Source: Wolfiporia cocos
Taxonomy: Eukaryota; Basidiomycota; Agaricomycetes; Polyporales; Phaeolaceae
Direction: 5' to 3'
Assembly: GCA_029448655.1 (NCBI GenBank)
Contig: JACCLO010000012.1
Location: 2,604,001 to 2,668,000 of the forward strand
DNA: 64,000 nucleotides
The position numbers and the translations under genes are program-made. Below the pieces are notes generated by a model, which was not told the DNA's origin, ran no database searches, and worked only from the letters and a program-made list of their open reading frames with translations. How positions within the stretch are numbered: position 1 is the first letter of the stretch; the number at the start of each line of letters is the position of its first letter. Below, piece by piece: positions 42,916 through 55,628 of the stretch.

Positions 42916-44961
42916 CCTGCTACCAGAGGTAGTGGGTCTTGGAGTGTAAATCAGAATGCATAAAGGTTTCAAAATTTCCTTCGGGCTTTAGGGCAGGTCT
43001 CCAGTTACATTTTTTCTTATCAACTTGTAATTGTGGGAACCCAAGTAACACAGTGTCTGATCCGGATGTCTCCGATTCCAAAGCGCCCTAGTCTCGTGCC
43101 AACGGTTATCGATCTCAACTGCTATCTGCGTCGTACTGTACCATGATAGTATGACGTTCGGATTGTACATTTAATCAGCAATATTGGGAATGCAGTGCTA
43201 CAACATTAAAATAAGCGCTGCGATATTTAGATTCGGCGCAGCAATATTGTATGCTTCACAGCAATACAAATTAGCAGCGCAGCAATATAAGGGAGCAGCA
43301 CCGCAACACGCGGTCATAGACTATCGCAGCTATATATTTGAGGTGGAGACTGTAGCTACATTAGGTTCAGCAGTCAAAATTTGATAAGACTACGGCACAA
43401 TCTCAAAGCACTCCCCATTTGCTAGTCCTCCTTCTCTTAAGCTTGCTATAAGGATAAACCGGCACAATTGTAGCTTGACACAGGTGTTCAATGTTACGTC
43501 AGAATAGAGGAGCACAGGAGTAGAGTACTAAAAAAAAGAGGTTATCATTGAGGCTACAGTTGTGCAGGCCCAAAAACTGTGCTATAGTACTACGGCATTA
43601 TCCCAATGCCACCAGCTTTCCGTTGCTGTAACATCCCTGTCAAGCCAGTAAGCTCCTTTTAAGCCCCGACATATGCCTCTTAGAAAGAATCAGAAGTCTG
43701 TCCTATTGCTATTGCTGCGATAGCCTATGGCTGAATATTGTTGTATATTGCTGTGCAATGTTTCTATTATTGCTGCGCTACTTCCTCATATTGCTGCGCA
43801 GCGTGTTATATTGCTGCGCTGCATTTCAGTATTGCTGTGCTGCATTTTATATTTGCTGCGCTGCAAAAATATCAATGTACAATCTGAATGTCATATGATC
43901 GTGTTGGTATGCATATAACAGTAATACTGCGCGAATGCACACTTGCTCGTCTGTCAATATGTTATCTGCCCCATCCATGAGTTTTATGCAACACGACCCC
44001 TGAGTTTAGCTGTTATATAGTAATAAGCTCTCTGACAACACGGCCTACTGTCATCGTGTGGCAAAGGCTACCTAGACCTAGCCAGGCATGTCTAGGTTTA
44101 CTCAGCAACGACGAAATCGCATCTCCAGGAACTCCTTGATAGCGCGTGTTGAGCGGCAGCCATAACGCGTAGCTATTTACTTCACGAAACACAAGAAAGC
44201 AGAGACTCTTCGGATAGCTCAGATTGTGGTGATACAATATTGGTCGACTGTATTGCTAACAATGTCAAATAAAATGTCTTGAATCACCTTCTGGGCAGCT
44301 TTATTTCGTCACTCAACATGAGAGCTGTGCGAGCGTAGCGTGCCTCTAATGCCAAGTCCACAATAGCTATAACATTCCCAGTTGGCAGTGATTTTATCGC
44401 TGCCTTCAGCCTCTAGTAGTTTCTGAGTACGCTCCTGCCTGTGTGATCTACCTCCCAAGGAGTCCCACAGTTGTCATCAATGTCGGTCATTCTTCTATCT
44501 TTACTACTGTCTGTTTCAAAGTCTGTGCTACTATCATTATACCTGTCTATAGCATATACATAGCATATAATAATTAAGGCAGCAGTAAGTAACATTCCAC
44601 AATTGCCAGTGGTAATTGAAATGTGCAAGATGTGTTGCGATGCGCAAGCATGACAATTCACAATCGCACAGTTTTTTTGAGGGGGGGCAACTACTCCTGC
44701 CCATACAAAAGCCACCAGACATTAATTGTTGAACATGGCGAAGTGCATTCGTAGTTTTAAACAAATCGTCAACAATTACACTTACCGTCCGGGCACGAGA
44801 CTAAAAGCGCCCTACATAGATTTGAAATATCTGCTATAGTGCTTAGGGTACATACTTTCTGCCAGGAGTTGACTGCGTGTCTGTTGATCTGTGCTGTATG
44901 CATTGGTCTGCCTATCCACCGGTAGCGGGCTATGCCGTGCTTGCACCGCCTTACTGCCTTA
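42916..44961. other. 2-kb stretch missing from the left copy
   Basis: The left copy reads straight through at 1485/1486. Contains the MITE at 43150-43895. The remainder has no supported gene. No TSD found at the outer borders, so it may be a deletion in the left copy rather than one insertion. Confidence 0.5.
43150..43895. mobile_element. MITE-like element with clustered GCAGCAATAT motifs
   Basis: Termini TATGACGTTCGGATTGTACA and the complement with two changes form 20-bp inverted repeats. Four (C)GCAGCAATA-type motifs lie inside the left end and at least six complementary TATTGCTGCG-type motifs inside the right end. Subterminal motif clusters of this sort are transposase-binding arrays in several DNA transposons. 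No ORF. Confidence 0.7.
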
Positions 44962-44995
44962 TAAGGAGTCTGGAAGGATGGTAAGCCGATTGAAG

Positions 44996-46057
44996 TGACA
45001 CAAGCACCACCTCAAGACACACACCGGGGGAAGGGGGGTCGCGTGAAAGCACCTTCCTGGTCCGGGCATCTCAAGGCAGCAAAGGCCAAGACAAGTCTGA
45101 GGTTCGCTCAAGACTGTCTGGTGTTTATATACTCCTACATATGTTTGTACATGTTTAGGGGGTCGCGTGCTTAGGTAATGTAAGGTGCTACGTGGTGGCC
45201 AGTAAGGGCATCGGAGCGCGAGCGTTAGGTACTGCTAGTGGAGCGCTAGAGGTCCGTAGCAACGTAGCAGATCAGACCCGATCGGTGGTTCTCGTTGATC
45301 GGAGGTTCGCCGGTAATGGCAGGGTTCTAAGTCCGTGATCGAGGCGTTAGCCGTCCAGGTTCCCGAGGACTGGTACTGAGGGGAAGGCACGTGGCGGCCC
45401 AGGTTCCCACGTGATGGTACTAAAGGATGATGTCTGCTGCGACGTGGGACTGGCCAGTACGGGCCGTGCGTGACGTAGGGTGATCGAGCATGATCGGCTG
45501 CGATCGGTACGTAGAGTCCTGTGACTGTTAGGGTTCTCAGTCGTACAGGTGCTGCCCTGAGGTTGGTGTTCCTCGTAGACTAGGGTAGCTGGAGTTTAAG
45601 GCCTTCCGTGGGCCTTAGTCCGTATAGTACATAGTCCGTGCCAGTAATGGTGTGAGTCCTTGGTCGGTAATGACCGGGTTAGCTAGTAATGGCGATGGTT
45701 CGTGGAGACGGGAGGCGTAGGGTTTGGTTGGTTGGGTGGACAGGGTCCTAGCCATGAGTCTGGGTTCGTGACCTGATGAGGTGTGGTCCAGGTAGCGAGG
45801 GGTTGGTCTGGTTAGGTGCTACTGGGCTCATCGTAGTTGGTCGGGGTCACGTGACTGTTAGTGGCTTTTGTGCTGGACTGGACGTGTGGTCTGGGACTAG
45901 GGTTCTTAGGCGTGGCTGGTGATGCTGTTAGCTAGTGCCCATAGTGGTACGTGCGTAGGGCGTGTGTCTAGCTGAGGCATCGGGTTTCCAGCCTCGGGGG
46001 TGCTTTCGATGATCGGAAAAGGTACTGTGCCTAGAAGCTTGAAATTGGCGTGTGACA
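44996..46057 (+). mobile_element. Solo LTR, family LTR-2 (uninterrupted)
   Basis: 1062 bp, TGACACAAGCACC to GGCGTGTGACA, with a perfect 5-bp TSD TGAAG (44991-44995, 46058-46062). The left copy shows the empty site at about 1515. Contains TTTATATACTCC, a possible TATA box. Serves as the family reference. Confidence 0.9.
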
Positions 46058-46722
46058 TGAAGATCGCTATTACTTCCGCTGAACCGCCAGTGCGAGACCA
46101 AGGTTAGAGGTCACATGGCAGGCTTCGCGCTGTAAACGATTCCTACTTTGATGTAAGAGCCAATCTAGAGTCTAGACGATCGACAAAGGTACAAAATGAC
46201 TTACCAATAATGCAATGGTGATATCTTGCATGTCGGTTGAACTTGAGATAAATACACCTGCTGACCTGTTACTTGTAGGCCAATTATGAGATCCAGTTCG
46301 ACAGCCATGTTACATCCATTACACTAGAATGTTGAGCAAGCAGAAGGCCTTTGAGGAAAGTAAGTCTTGTTCAGATTCCGATACCCTAATGGACAACTTG
46401 TGGAAACCCAAATGCGACACAAATACATCACCACCCTCAGCACAAGACGAGATGAATGTAGAACAAGTGGCATTGCTCCGATAAAAATCTGTGCTTAGAG
46501 AAAGCAGATGAAGGTGAGTAACCTACACTTTCCATGTCACCGTGCATGTGCAATGTTGTGCTTATCATGCAATCGCCCAAGACTGTGCCTGAATGGTGGC
46601 TAGAACGTGTTTTACAATCTGATCTTAGTACAAGATATCTCATGAATATTTACTCGTTCTATCCCATGAGCACTTCCCCTTGAAAGCCGGTCTGGGATGC
46701 ACCCCATTGTATCATGCTGATG

Positions 46723-49181
46723 TCAAGGAAGGTCTAGCCAAAGCGCAACCAGCTTCTCAAAGTTCGGTGTGCCGACACCAGTGACGGGGTCCCAACCAGG
46801 CTCAGCGTAGAAGCCCACAGTGCCACATCCAGGGTTGGTGCCGTTGGTGATATCGTTGAATGCAGCCATAAATGTAGGTGTGTAGATCTGTGACATCGAT
46901 GAGCTTTCGTCTAAGCATGAAAAAGAGCTTCTCCGTACCGTTGGGTTAACAAACCCGATCGGTCCTTTTCCAACCGCAAGACGGGCGTCGTTGATCGCAG
47001 AAAAGATCGTAGCGGAAACTGGGGAGGAGCACGAAGTGCCGTAAACTAGCCAATATTCGCCCTGAATGGCGACCACGTAGTTTGCGCTGGGAGTTTACCT
47101 ATCAGTCCATCAGCGATTCGGACGTGATTGTATGACCGACCCGTTAGCGGAAATATCCGGGAACGCGCGCGAGTTCCCGGAGGCATTGTATACCGTAGGA
47201 GGGTATGGAGGCGGGTAGTCCCTGAGGTACGTCTCAACCGCGGCCTTTTGGTAGGACGGCATGGCAAAAACGTTTGAGAAGCCGCCGCCGGAGTATATAA
47301 CCTGTTCGCAAGCACTTTCCGGCTCATATACCTGTGGTTGATATTGTCAAGTCTAACTTCTACGACCATGCTGGTTGTTGCGCACCGTGTGGTTCGGGCT
47401 GACCTGAGTGGCGCCAACACTTGTGACATAGGGGCATGTCCCAGGGAAGGAGGGATTGAAGCGCGGAGCTCCTAGCGCTTGCGTGCCATTGGGCTCGAGA
47501 CAGTAGTCGTCGTTTCCTGCAACTCCATCATCTCCTGACGAGTACAAAATCGTCATACCCATGAGGCCGAGCTAAAGGCATATGGTACGATTGTCAGTAT
47601 CCTAGGCATCGAAGAATTGTCGAACAGCGTACCTTCGCGTATTCAGCGCATTGACGCTCTTCGTAGGCGGGAGTGAGGTCGGCTTCGTTATAGCCGTACG
47701 ATGTGGACATGACGTAGGCTGGTGTGACGGTTCCGCAGTCCTCGGGTCCTATTCCTTAATAAATCGCCATCAATTGCTATTATTATGAATGCACACCTTC
47801 ATATCCGCCGTATGGGTCAGGATATATGGAGTCAAACTCAGGGTCATCTCCGCCCTCGAACGTACAATACGACGCATCCAGTGCATCCAAGAGATTGTTG
47901 AACGATGCTCCTGTAGATCAAATATATTAGGAACAATCCAACTAGACAAACTATCAAACTTACCCTCGACGTCATCTCCGGCTTGATACAATTGGACCTT
48001 CTGATTTAGCCCTACCAGGGTCATTGCATATTCCAAATCAAGATTGGACTCTCCGTTGTAGTCAAAGCCAGTCTGGTTGGTCTGTACGAACCCTAAAACG
48101 TGAAGTATCGTACCAACTCCATGAACGGGTGAAGTGGCAACGGACCTCCATCTATACTGTAAAGAACTGGTCTTTCGCCAACTTGACTCGGGGAAAAGTT
48201 TGAGAAGAACAAGTCCAGGTCAGAAGCTACGTAGGCTTGTGGAGTATATTCGACTGTATTACATGAGGACGTGAGTATAACGGCGAAAACAATGGTAGCT
48301 TGTAATTTACCAATGGCAATAGTGTTCTTCTCCGGCGCAACAAATGTGTAGTTGAAACTATACAGCACGCGCAAGCAATCAGGTACGATCTGCTCGTCGC
48401 AATAAGCGAGATCAGAAAGCAGAGCCTCTGCCTATCCGATGACAACGTATATCAGTTTGTATCAACACACTTCATAGCCAACATGGACACTCACGTTCAA
48501 TGTTCCCTGAGTCTTGGGGAAACTGGTACCGAACCCAGGTTGCCCAATAGCGTGCGCATTTGCAGCACTAGAAGAAGCCGAGCTCCTCCTTTCCAGCTTC
48601 TCGACCTGCACTGGGACCCGTCTTGGCTTGACGTCAAAGTGCAATGTCGGGGTTACGATTTCGACATGCTTCGAAACCTGTTCTGGTAGATGGTACTTCT
48701 CATGGCAAGCGATATGCTCGAGGTCTTCATCGTCACTGTGCTGGTAGATGTAATATTCAGTGCCTAGAAGGCGTTCGGCCTCCTCGATGGTGACATTGGC
48801 GTGCAGCCACCCGCCACTCGTGCTCAGTCTGACCCGGTCTTCGGAAAGTCCGCTATCGACTAGCCAAGTGCGAACCGTGTCGACCGCCTCATTCGATGGG
48901 CGGAAAGTCGCGGCAACCTTAGCCGGGCTCCAATGTTTGCCGTAATTCGGAGATTCCGGATGAGAGACATCCATCAGGAATGCTTCGATGTTGTCCAAGT
49001 TGGGCTGGGAGAGACCGATGCGGAATGGTAGGATCATGCCAGGATCTGCGCGTCGCACGGCAGTCCATCCTGCCGGTACATTACTGCGGGATTCGTGAAC
49101 AATGGGGGCAGAGGACGACGGTGCCCTCGCAGCACCGAGGCTCAGGAAGAGTGCAGCGATGACAGCCGAGGCGAAGATCAT
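46723..49181 (-). CDS. Sedolisin-type tripeptidyl peptidase C, complete
   Basis: Nearly identical duplicate of 2230-4697 with the same exon layout: exon 1 from 49181 with signal peptide, pro-kumamolisin domain and dibasic KLERR site, last exon ending FEKLVALWLDLP at the stop 46723-46725. Active-site signatures (ESNLD, SSGDDGV, YGTSCSSP) are present and no premature stop was seen, so both duplicates appear functional. Differences from B in exon 1 are few and scattered. Secreted S53 acid peptidase. A TATA-like ATTTATAACGG lies near 49359-49367 on the plus-strand view, as in B. Confidence 0.87.
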
Positions 49182-50456
49182 TCTGAGGATGGCTCAGGGT
49201 GGTCCCACGGAGCGCATGCATGTTGTGCGTTGTTTTATGCCAAAATGAATGTATAGCGGCATCCGAAGGTGTTTGCTGTGCGACCGCACGAGACAATGAT
49301 ACGTATGTGGGACCTGAGTAAACGCTCTCGAGTCAGAGACCGCATGGAGCGCGGAGGACATTTATAACGGTGATATCAGCCATGAATATCCCCACCGCAC
49401 AGAAATACCGCCGCCTATTCCATTCTAAGCGATCCACCCTCCTCGCAGTGTGAGAAATATGGGCTTTGAGCTGATATAATTAGGTTGCTCAGGCTCGAAG
49501 TAAGCTGCAGAATGACGGATGGCACGCAGCACGAAAGACGTTCTTGCCTTAATGCCGACGTAGACTTCAGGTAACGTCCCTGCTCACCTGATCAGCGGCG
49601 CATGCACAGGAAGAAGACAGTCTTGTATCTTGAGCCAAATATATACTCAGTTCGCATGATATTATGATGCTGTGTGCCGGTAGCTACAGGTAGTCGCAGG
49701 CTCGGGATTCTTGTGCCTGGACCCTGACCTCAAGAGTGCGGCATCAATCCCCTTATCGTACGAACTGGACTTTGTGAGGCAGAAGGCCAAGAGAGAGCAG
49801 CAAGCTTAGGAGATCACCAAGTCATCTGAAGTCCTTGTCGAGGTCAAGCCAAGAGAACAACCATGGGAATGGCACGAGCCGCGAACACAGCATCCAGGAG
49901 ACCCGTATAACGATATCGCGGGAGTTCTGTTCGTTACAGTAGACCAACTGAGCTTGTATGGTCATTGCCATATGACAAAGGCATCAACATCGTGAATGAA
50001 CACGATCCGCTGATTGGCACAACACTCACCGCAAACCTCAACCCTTCGGCCGAAAGGCTCATACCGAGGCTTATGCTGGCGTATATACAGTTCATTGACT
50101 AGTAGTATTACCTGTGCTTTCGCATGACCCATACAGTAACATTCGCAGGAGGCCTAGATTCGAGCGCGATATCATCGAGGTATTTTGCACGACCGACAGC
50201 GATCGAGGATGCTTGATCAAGGGGTTGTTGTCTCCAGTTCGTCTGAAAGCCCTGAACAGCTAGCAACTCGAGGAAACAGTGCGCAGGTGAACGCCGGACA
50301 CAAATCAGATCATGGTGGTCATCCGCGTACAATTAAGGGATGCTATTGATAGACGATCTAACCGATGATAAGCGCCAAGACTCGCCGAAAGCCTGAGTAG
50401 TGTCGATTACGAACTTGTCCTCTGCTATGTCCTTGCGAGTATCCTGCAGTGTAGAT
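49182..50456. other. Intergenic, duplicated, no gene seen
   Basis: Counterpart of about 4698-5940 including the sedolisin promoter. Minus-strand frames around 50000-50330 only partly match those of the left copy, indicating decay rather than a gene. Confidence 0.45.
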
Positions 50457-50473
50457 TCTATGGCGTCAGTAGG

Positions 50474-51964
50474 CGACCCTCCTTTCTCTCTTACCACCAC
50501 CATCGCCTTAGGCGCTCACGTACCGTCCACCTAAACAACACCCCCTACGCATCGTCCACCTCACCATGAACACCCAACGCACCGTCCCGAGTACACAGAG
50601 GGTCCCTAACGACATCACCCCCGCTACCTTTGCCTTTGACCTACTTTTCAACGCCGCCCAGAGCATCCACCGGGCACACGAGACCACACCATCAACTTAT
50701 GCTCTTCCTCTTTGGAAGACGCACGTATCATACCTCCTCACCGCTATCACCCATGGTGCCAATGAATTGGCCCACACCGAACTCCCTTCCCTGCTCACTT
50801 TGCAGCAGGACGTCAACAACCTTGCGCTACACCTCACCTCGCTCCTAGCGCCCACATTCAACAACCCTTTGCCCACCCCTCCCACGCCTTCCACCCCTAA
50901 GCCACGCACCACTCCATCCATGCCTCACCTCAAACGAGTTTCTAACCACTCTATCCGACCCACCCCGAAGAAACCCGAACCGTGTCTCCACTGGGTCCCG
51001 AATAGACCCGAGACACCACCTAGAACGCCATCCCCACCCCATACACCTCCTCGTACCCCATCACCCACCCCCAGTCATCACTCTGTCGACTCTGTCGACA
51101 CCGTCGACTTCCTGATCGAACCGCCCCTGTACGACCACCCTATTGGCCCCCTCGAGAAACCCCTCTACGACCAACCTGCCGGTCCTATGGAAGGACCTAT
51201 CTACGACCGTCCCGCCGGTCCTATGGAAGGACCAATTTATTCACACCCCGCCGGCCCCGAACCATGGGGCGACGTACTATACGCACCTCCTCATATCTTC
51301 ATCCCCTCCCATTCTCTCACACTCCAAATCAACAACGTCCTTAGACGTCCATCCCAGCACTCCGAACCTTACGACTCTCACCTTCTCAGCATGGAATGGT
51401 ACGAGGTAATCCGGAACACCATGTTCTGGTACCGCCTTCACCGTGCCAACGTCCAACATGCCGAACCAATTCAATTTTCCAACTTCAACTGGGTCAACGA
51501 CAACTCCACGAAGCTTCGATCCTCCATTTACGTATCCTTCCCCGACGACGACACCCACGTCATCCTCGAACACATCGAAGAATCTCTTGCTGGCGTTCAA
51601 CGCATCGCCCGCAAACGCGACATATTCAACCCTCAGATCTCTTGGGAGATCATCAACTCCACACCCATTTCTGCAGCGAGTCCTTCTGCATCATAGTTCT
51701 ACTTTTTCTCCTCATTCTCCACCCATTTTCCCAAGTATTTATTGAACAGCGTCGGCCTAACTCGGGGCCCGTATGACGTCAGTTCCACTCCTTCGGAGTA
51801 CCTACGACCCCTTCCCCTCTCACCACGACTAACAAACATCCCACCGCTTACACCACCCTACTCGTATTTACGATACTCATCACCTTCGAACGTGGCTCTC
51901 GTTAGCTGCCGCACATGTACATAGGATACTGACTGCGGGATATAAGTGGTTGTCTCTCTCTCTC
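50474..51964 (+). mobile_element. 1.49-kb retroposon-like element with single ORF
   Basis: Inserted in the right duplicate only. A 17-bp direct repeat, TCTATGGCGTCAGTAGG, flanks it (50457-50473, 51965-51981), and the left copy shows the unoccupied site near 5939-5955. The 3' end is a short TC repeat. Long TSDs and a simple-sequence tail fit target-primed reverse transcription (LINE machinery). Carries the 376-codon ORF and no reverse transcriptase. Confidence 0.72.
50566..51696 (+). CDS. Proline-rich protein of the retroposon, function unknown
   Basis: 376 codons, uninterrupted, inside the element at 50474-51964. Residues 1-100 are mostly helical-looking (ATFAFDLLFNAAQSIHRAHE, LPSLLTLQQDVNNLALHL). 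Residues about 105-180 are Pro/Thr/Ser-rich (PPRTPSPPHTPPRTPSPTPS). Residues about 190-240 are four 12-residue repeats of the type LYDQPAGPMEGP. The C-terminal 120 residues look globular (SMEWYEVIRNTMFWYRLHRA, LRSSIYVSFPDDDTHVILEH). No reverse transcriptase, endonuclease, zinc knuckle or other domain that I recognise. It could be an ORF1-like structural protein or a retroposed host gene. The intact frame suggests a young or selected copy. Confidence 0.7.
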   Translation: MNTQRTVPSTQRVPNDITPATFAFDLLFNAAQSIHRAHETTPSTYALPLWKTHVSYLLTAITHGANELAHTELPSLLTLQQDVNNLALHLTSLLAPTFNNPLPTPPTPSTPKPRTTPSMPHLKRVSNHSIRPTPKKPEPCLHWVPNRPETPPRTPSPPHTPPRTPSPTPSHHSVDSVDTVDFLIEPPLYDHPIGPLEKPLYDQPAGPMEGPIYDRPAGPMEGPIYSHPAGPEPWGDVLYAPPHIFIPSHSLTLQINNVLRRPSQHSEPYDSHLLSMEWYEVIRNTMFWYRLHRANVQHAEPIQFSNFNWVNDNSTKLRSSIYVSFPDDDTHVILEHIEESLAGVQRIARKRDIFNPQISWEIINSTPISAASPSAS

Positions 51965-51981
51965 TCTATGGCGTCAGTAGG

Positions 51982-53305
51982 AAGCTGTCTTCAAAGTATT
52001 AGCTGTTCTGACCCCACTGCCTCGAACATTCTAAGGCCTTCGTCTTCTCGCAATGGCTGAATGCGAGCTACTGAAGTTTTCTGTTTCCCTGGGGTAACGA
52101 AAGTTGAAACTCAAATACGAAGCGTCAGGTCCCGAGCCTCTGCCTAGCACTATTGGAGTATGGAAAATCTTGTTAGAAACTAAATGAACGGGCTGCAATC
52201 CGGTTCAAACCCCCACATCTACGCGATGACCACTTGGCAAGTTCTCTGTTACCTAGCTGCGTATGCCCCTGATGATTTGGCACTTTCAGGCAATCCCTGT
52301 GGTCATCACACATGGCGGAGTCTTCATCCACCTGGTGTAACATCCTGCCTGACTTGGGACCAGCCTCCGTGCTCCTGATGTCTGCGTTTACGAGCGGGTT
52401 CTGCTTTACCATCCATCAGCGTCCGCGACGTTCTGCTCGTGTCCCTCACGGACCCATACTCTTCTGTGGTATGCCATACATGTAGTATACACTTTAAGTT
52501 ATCAGACAGATAGGCTGCTGAGATCGTACCCACATGCACCTAGAGAAACGTGCGCCACGGTGCTTTCCCAGTCAATCAGAGGTAACACGCATGCCAACTG
52601 TCCACAACAAGGGTACAGCTTATAGTAGATGCGAAGGTTTCTGATATTTTCAATAGAGTTTAGCACGGGGCGGCGACAGTATGTCCTTCGCCAAAGGCCT
52701 TGCTATGACGGCACCACGACATTGGTCTAGCGATATAGATGACGGGAATCCTGGGTTGGTTAACGCTGGCTTGCGCGCGCGCTCGTGGTCAAGTTTAGCC
52801 AGCTGTTAGGCGAGGATACAGCAATTCTCTTTTGGCATACAATCGGATGTACGTGCCACTACTGCTTAGTGAGTGTCTTGGTTGCCACTTATTCGCTTAT
52901 CATAAACGTGGACACAGTAAGTCGACGAGCCTTGACCTTGGGTCTTATCCTGGTGCACTCTCTCGCTAAATTGGGTGTCATAGATATGACAAAAGGCGTT
53001 CTTCTGTTTGTTCAATGGTAATGATATACCTCTCACATCCACGAGCGACGCGCCCGGGATGCCAAAGGCCCGCCACAGCCACTAACTGCTGCCAATTGAT
53101 AGCCGATGACAAATCACCGCCACTCAGCGTTGGCCAACGCTTTGTTCGATCTCCGCATGAGTTGCCGCATGGCCTTTCACCTCTTGATCTTTAACGTCGT
53201 CTATCTCGACCTTCGCCTACGAAATCAACGTCTTGTCGTCTCCCCCTCCCCTGCATTGGTGACCCTCTCAACACCATTTATCTAGGCTTCCTGTCAACCT
53301 TGCCC
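51982..53305. other. Intergenic, duplicated, no gene seen
   Basis: Counterpart of about 5952-7393; only short unshared frames. Confidence 0.5.
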
Positions 53306-55200
53306 ATGCCCAGAGTGCGCAACGGCCCCTCCAGCACGTATCAGCCCTTCAGGACTACAATGAACAAGGCTGGAAGATTCGTCAAGGATGCTGCAAACCA
53401 AATCATTCCAAGACCTTCGGCTGTGAAGATCTAGCGTTTAGAGGGTCATAGCGCGCTATTATCAGGTCAAGATGAACTGACAAGTTCTATGGCCATTGAT
53501 AATGCCGCCGTAACGCTGCCTAGCTTTGACCGTTCGACTAACAATACCATCAAGGATCCGGTGGCGGACTGGGACGACGGATCTTGGATTCACTATTATA
53601 CCTTTTTACGCCAGGTCATTGCGCCTCTCCTCCGTGATTGAAAGTCTGCTCACACCCATTCTCTAGAGCGATGCACCCAGTGTGTTCAGGAACCCCAATT
53701 CACACGTCCTGAACATGACGCTGCAGGAGATTCAAGGGATCCACGACGTCCCAGGCAATCCGGCGTGTCCGAACTATGATGAGAAAGAGACATTCCTATC
53801 GAGTACTTCCCTTGACTCTGACGTTGACGAGACGACTCGTGAATATGAATTGCTTTCTCAAACGACTGCAACGCAAACAGAAGACGAAACGACATCAATG
53901 CCTACCACACCTCCAGATATCGCGGCCGCTGAACCAGCATTGTTGGACGAGTTGGATGGACGCATTGCTATAGATGTGGCCTCACCTTCAGCATCTGGGG
54001 ATCATTCTAAAGAAGGCGCAGAACATTCCTTCGTTTCTGTGCTCTCTGCTGATTGTGGCCACAATGTCGATCACGAGGAAGATACCGAGGCACAAGTCGT
54101 CAACACCGTCGACATATTCGGTCTGGACTTGAAGTCTCCTTCTCAGCCTACGGGATCCGGCGAAGTCGCTGCCAGCGAGAACGACAACCGCCTGAGTGTC
54201 CTGTCTGATAGGTCGAATGTGAATCGAAGGCTGGGCCACAAGGGAAAGAGGAAGGCTCGCGGTACGGGAGCTCACTCAAGCGTAAGAGCTCCTTGTTGCC
54301 AAATTATTGGTCATTCTCGTTGACGATATTTAGGATCAGTTAATTCCTAATGGATGGGACGACATCCTGCCCACGCGCGTTAATAATGCGGCAGCTGTGA
54401 CTCGCGCAAGACGCAAGAGTGTTTACTTTGTATCTCCTCAGTACGCAAGTGAGGACGAGAATGTGAGCCGACCATCCGCAGCTGACTACTCAGTACTGAA
54501 AATTTCGTAGGATACAAAACCTCTGAACCAGACCATCAGCGCCAAGCATCGGCGAGTATCGTGAGTACGGATGACGCGGATCCACTGCAACCCATCCTTG
54601 ACGAAGTGAGTGTACATCAGCATTCATGATGCATATCAGATCAAACATTATCTTGTGTAAATAGGCCGAACAGAACAGTGCTGATCAGGGAAGACCAAGC
54701 CGAACTCGGACAAAGCGCAAGTCGAAAGTGAACGACGCCGAGTAGCTACCCAAAAGAGTGCGCACAAAAAGAGGATCTCTCGAGGATGCTAGCGACGATT
54801 CAGACGAAGAGAGAGCCCGCCCCAGGCGCAAACGGGTCAAGCGAGAGGCGGACGATGAAGTCCGTGTATGCATCCCCCAGCAGCGATGTTGCTGACAATA
54901 TCACAGTCCAAGAACTCGAAGAAGCGATACGACTGCCCTTACGGATGTAGCCGCACGTTTGTAGGCGATAAGGAATTCAGTCGGCACGTCAAAGCTCATG
55001 AATATCAGTACATATGCCCTTCGTGCAAACATAACCTGTCTCGCGATGATTCATTCCAGAGGCACTTGCGTAACTTCTCGCGCTGCAAATCCTTTGTGAA
55101 AGAAGCGCTGGGAGCAGAAGAAGATGGCGAAGGCAACCTCAGTAACTCTGTGCTGGCAGTGTACCGACGACGTATCAAGCCGAAGCCACGTATAGCTTAA
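53306..55200 (+). pseudogene. Zinc-finger pseudogene (duplicate of 7394-9243)
   Basis: Same exon order as the left copy, but with disabling changes: a TAG in exon 1 near 53432 (GATCTAGCG where the left copy has GACCTATCG), a 1-bp loss in the exon beginning GATACA (about 54511-54525), and a TAG in the basic exon (GCCGAGTAGCTACCC, about 54739). The last exon with both C2H2 fingers is still open and almost unchanged (54907-55200), and the second exon (53667-54281) is also open. Confidence 0.85.
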
Positions 55201-55628
55201 GCATAGCATCCTGTACATGATCAGTACTGTACGAGTGGGACCCAAAATCCTTATTTATCACTCGCTCTATCTTGCATCTTCTACCAATGCTCGGATATAC
55301 CTTTCGTATCGAGTAAATAGGCGTCTCCACTGATGTTAATTTAATACCATTGTCAATACTTTATTTCGAGCTTCGCCAACCAGGCAAGGGTAAACCAGCT
55401 CGAAGGCCATCATAAACATCACCATCTGATCTGAAAGAGGAGCGCATGAGCGAGACACGCCTCCAGAGAAGCTGTGCAGCACCGCGCAAATATACAAAAT
55501 AGGTGCTCTCTTGGCTGATCATCTTCGCTAAAAAGCCAACATCTCATTTGCTGAACAGTGAAATCGTTCTCAGTAAAGTGCGTATAAGCGTGGATGAATA
55601 ATAGTATCTCTCCAGCGATCGGTCGATG

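Noticed and set aside
42916..44961. A single 2-kb transposon insertion in the right arm
   Set aside because: No TSD or terminal repeats at these borders; a deletion in the left arm is equally possible.
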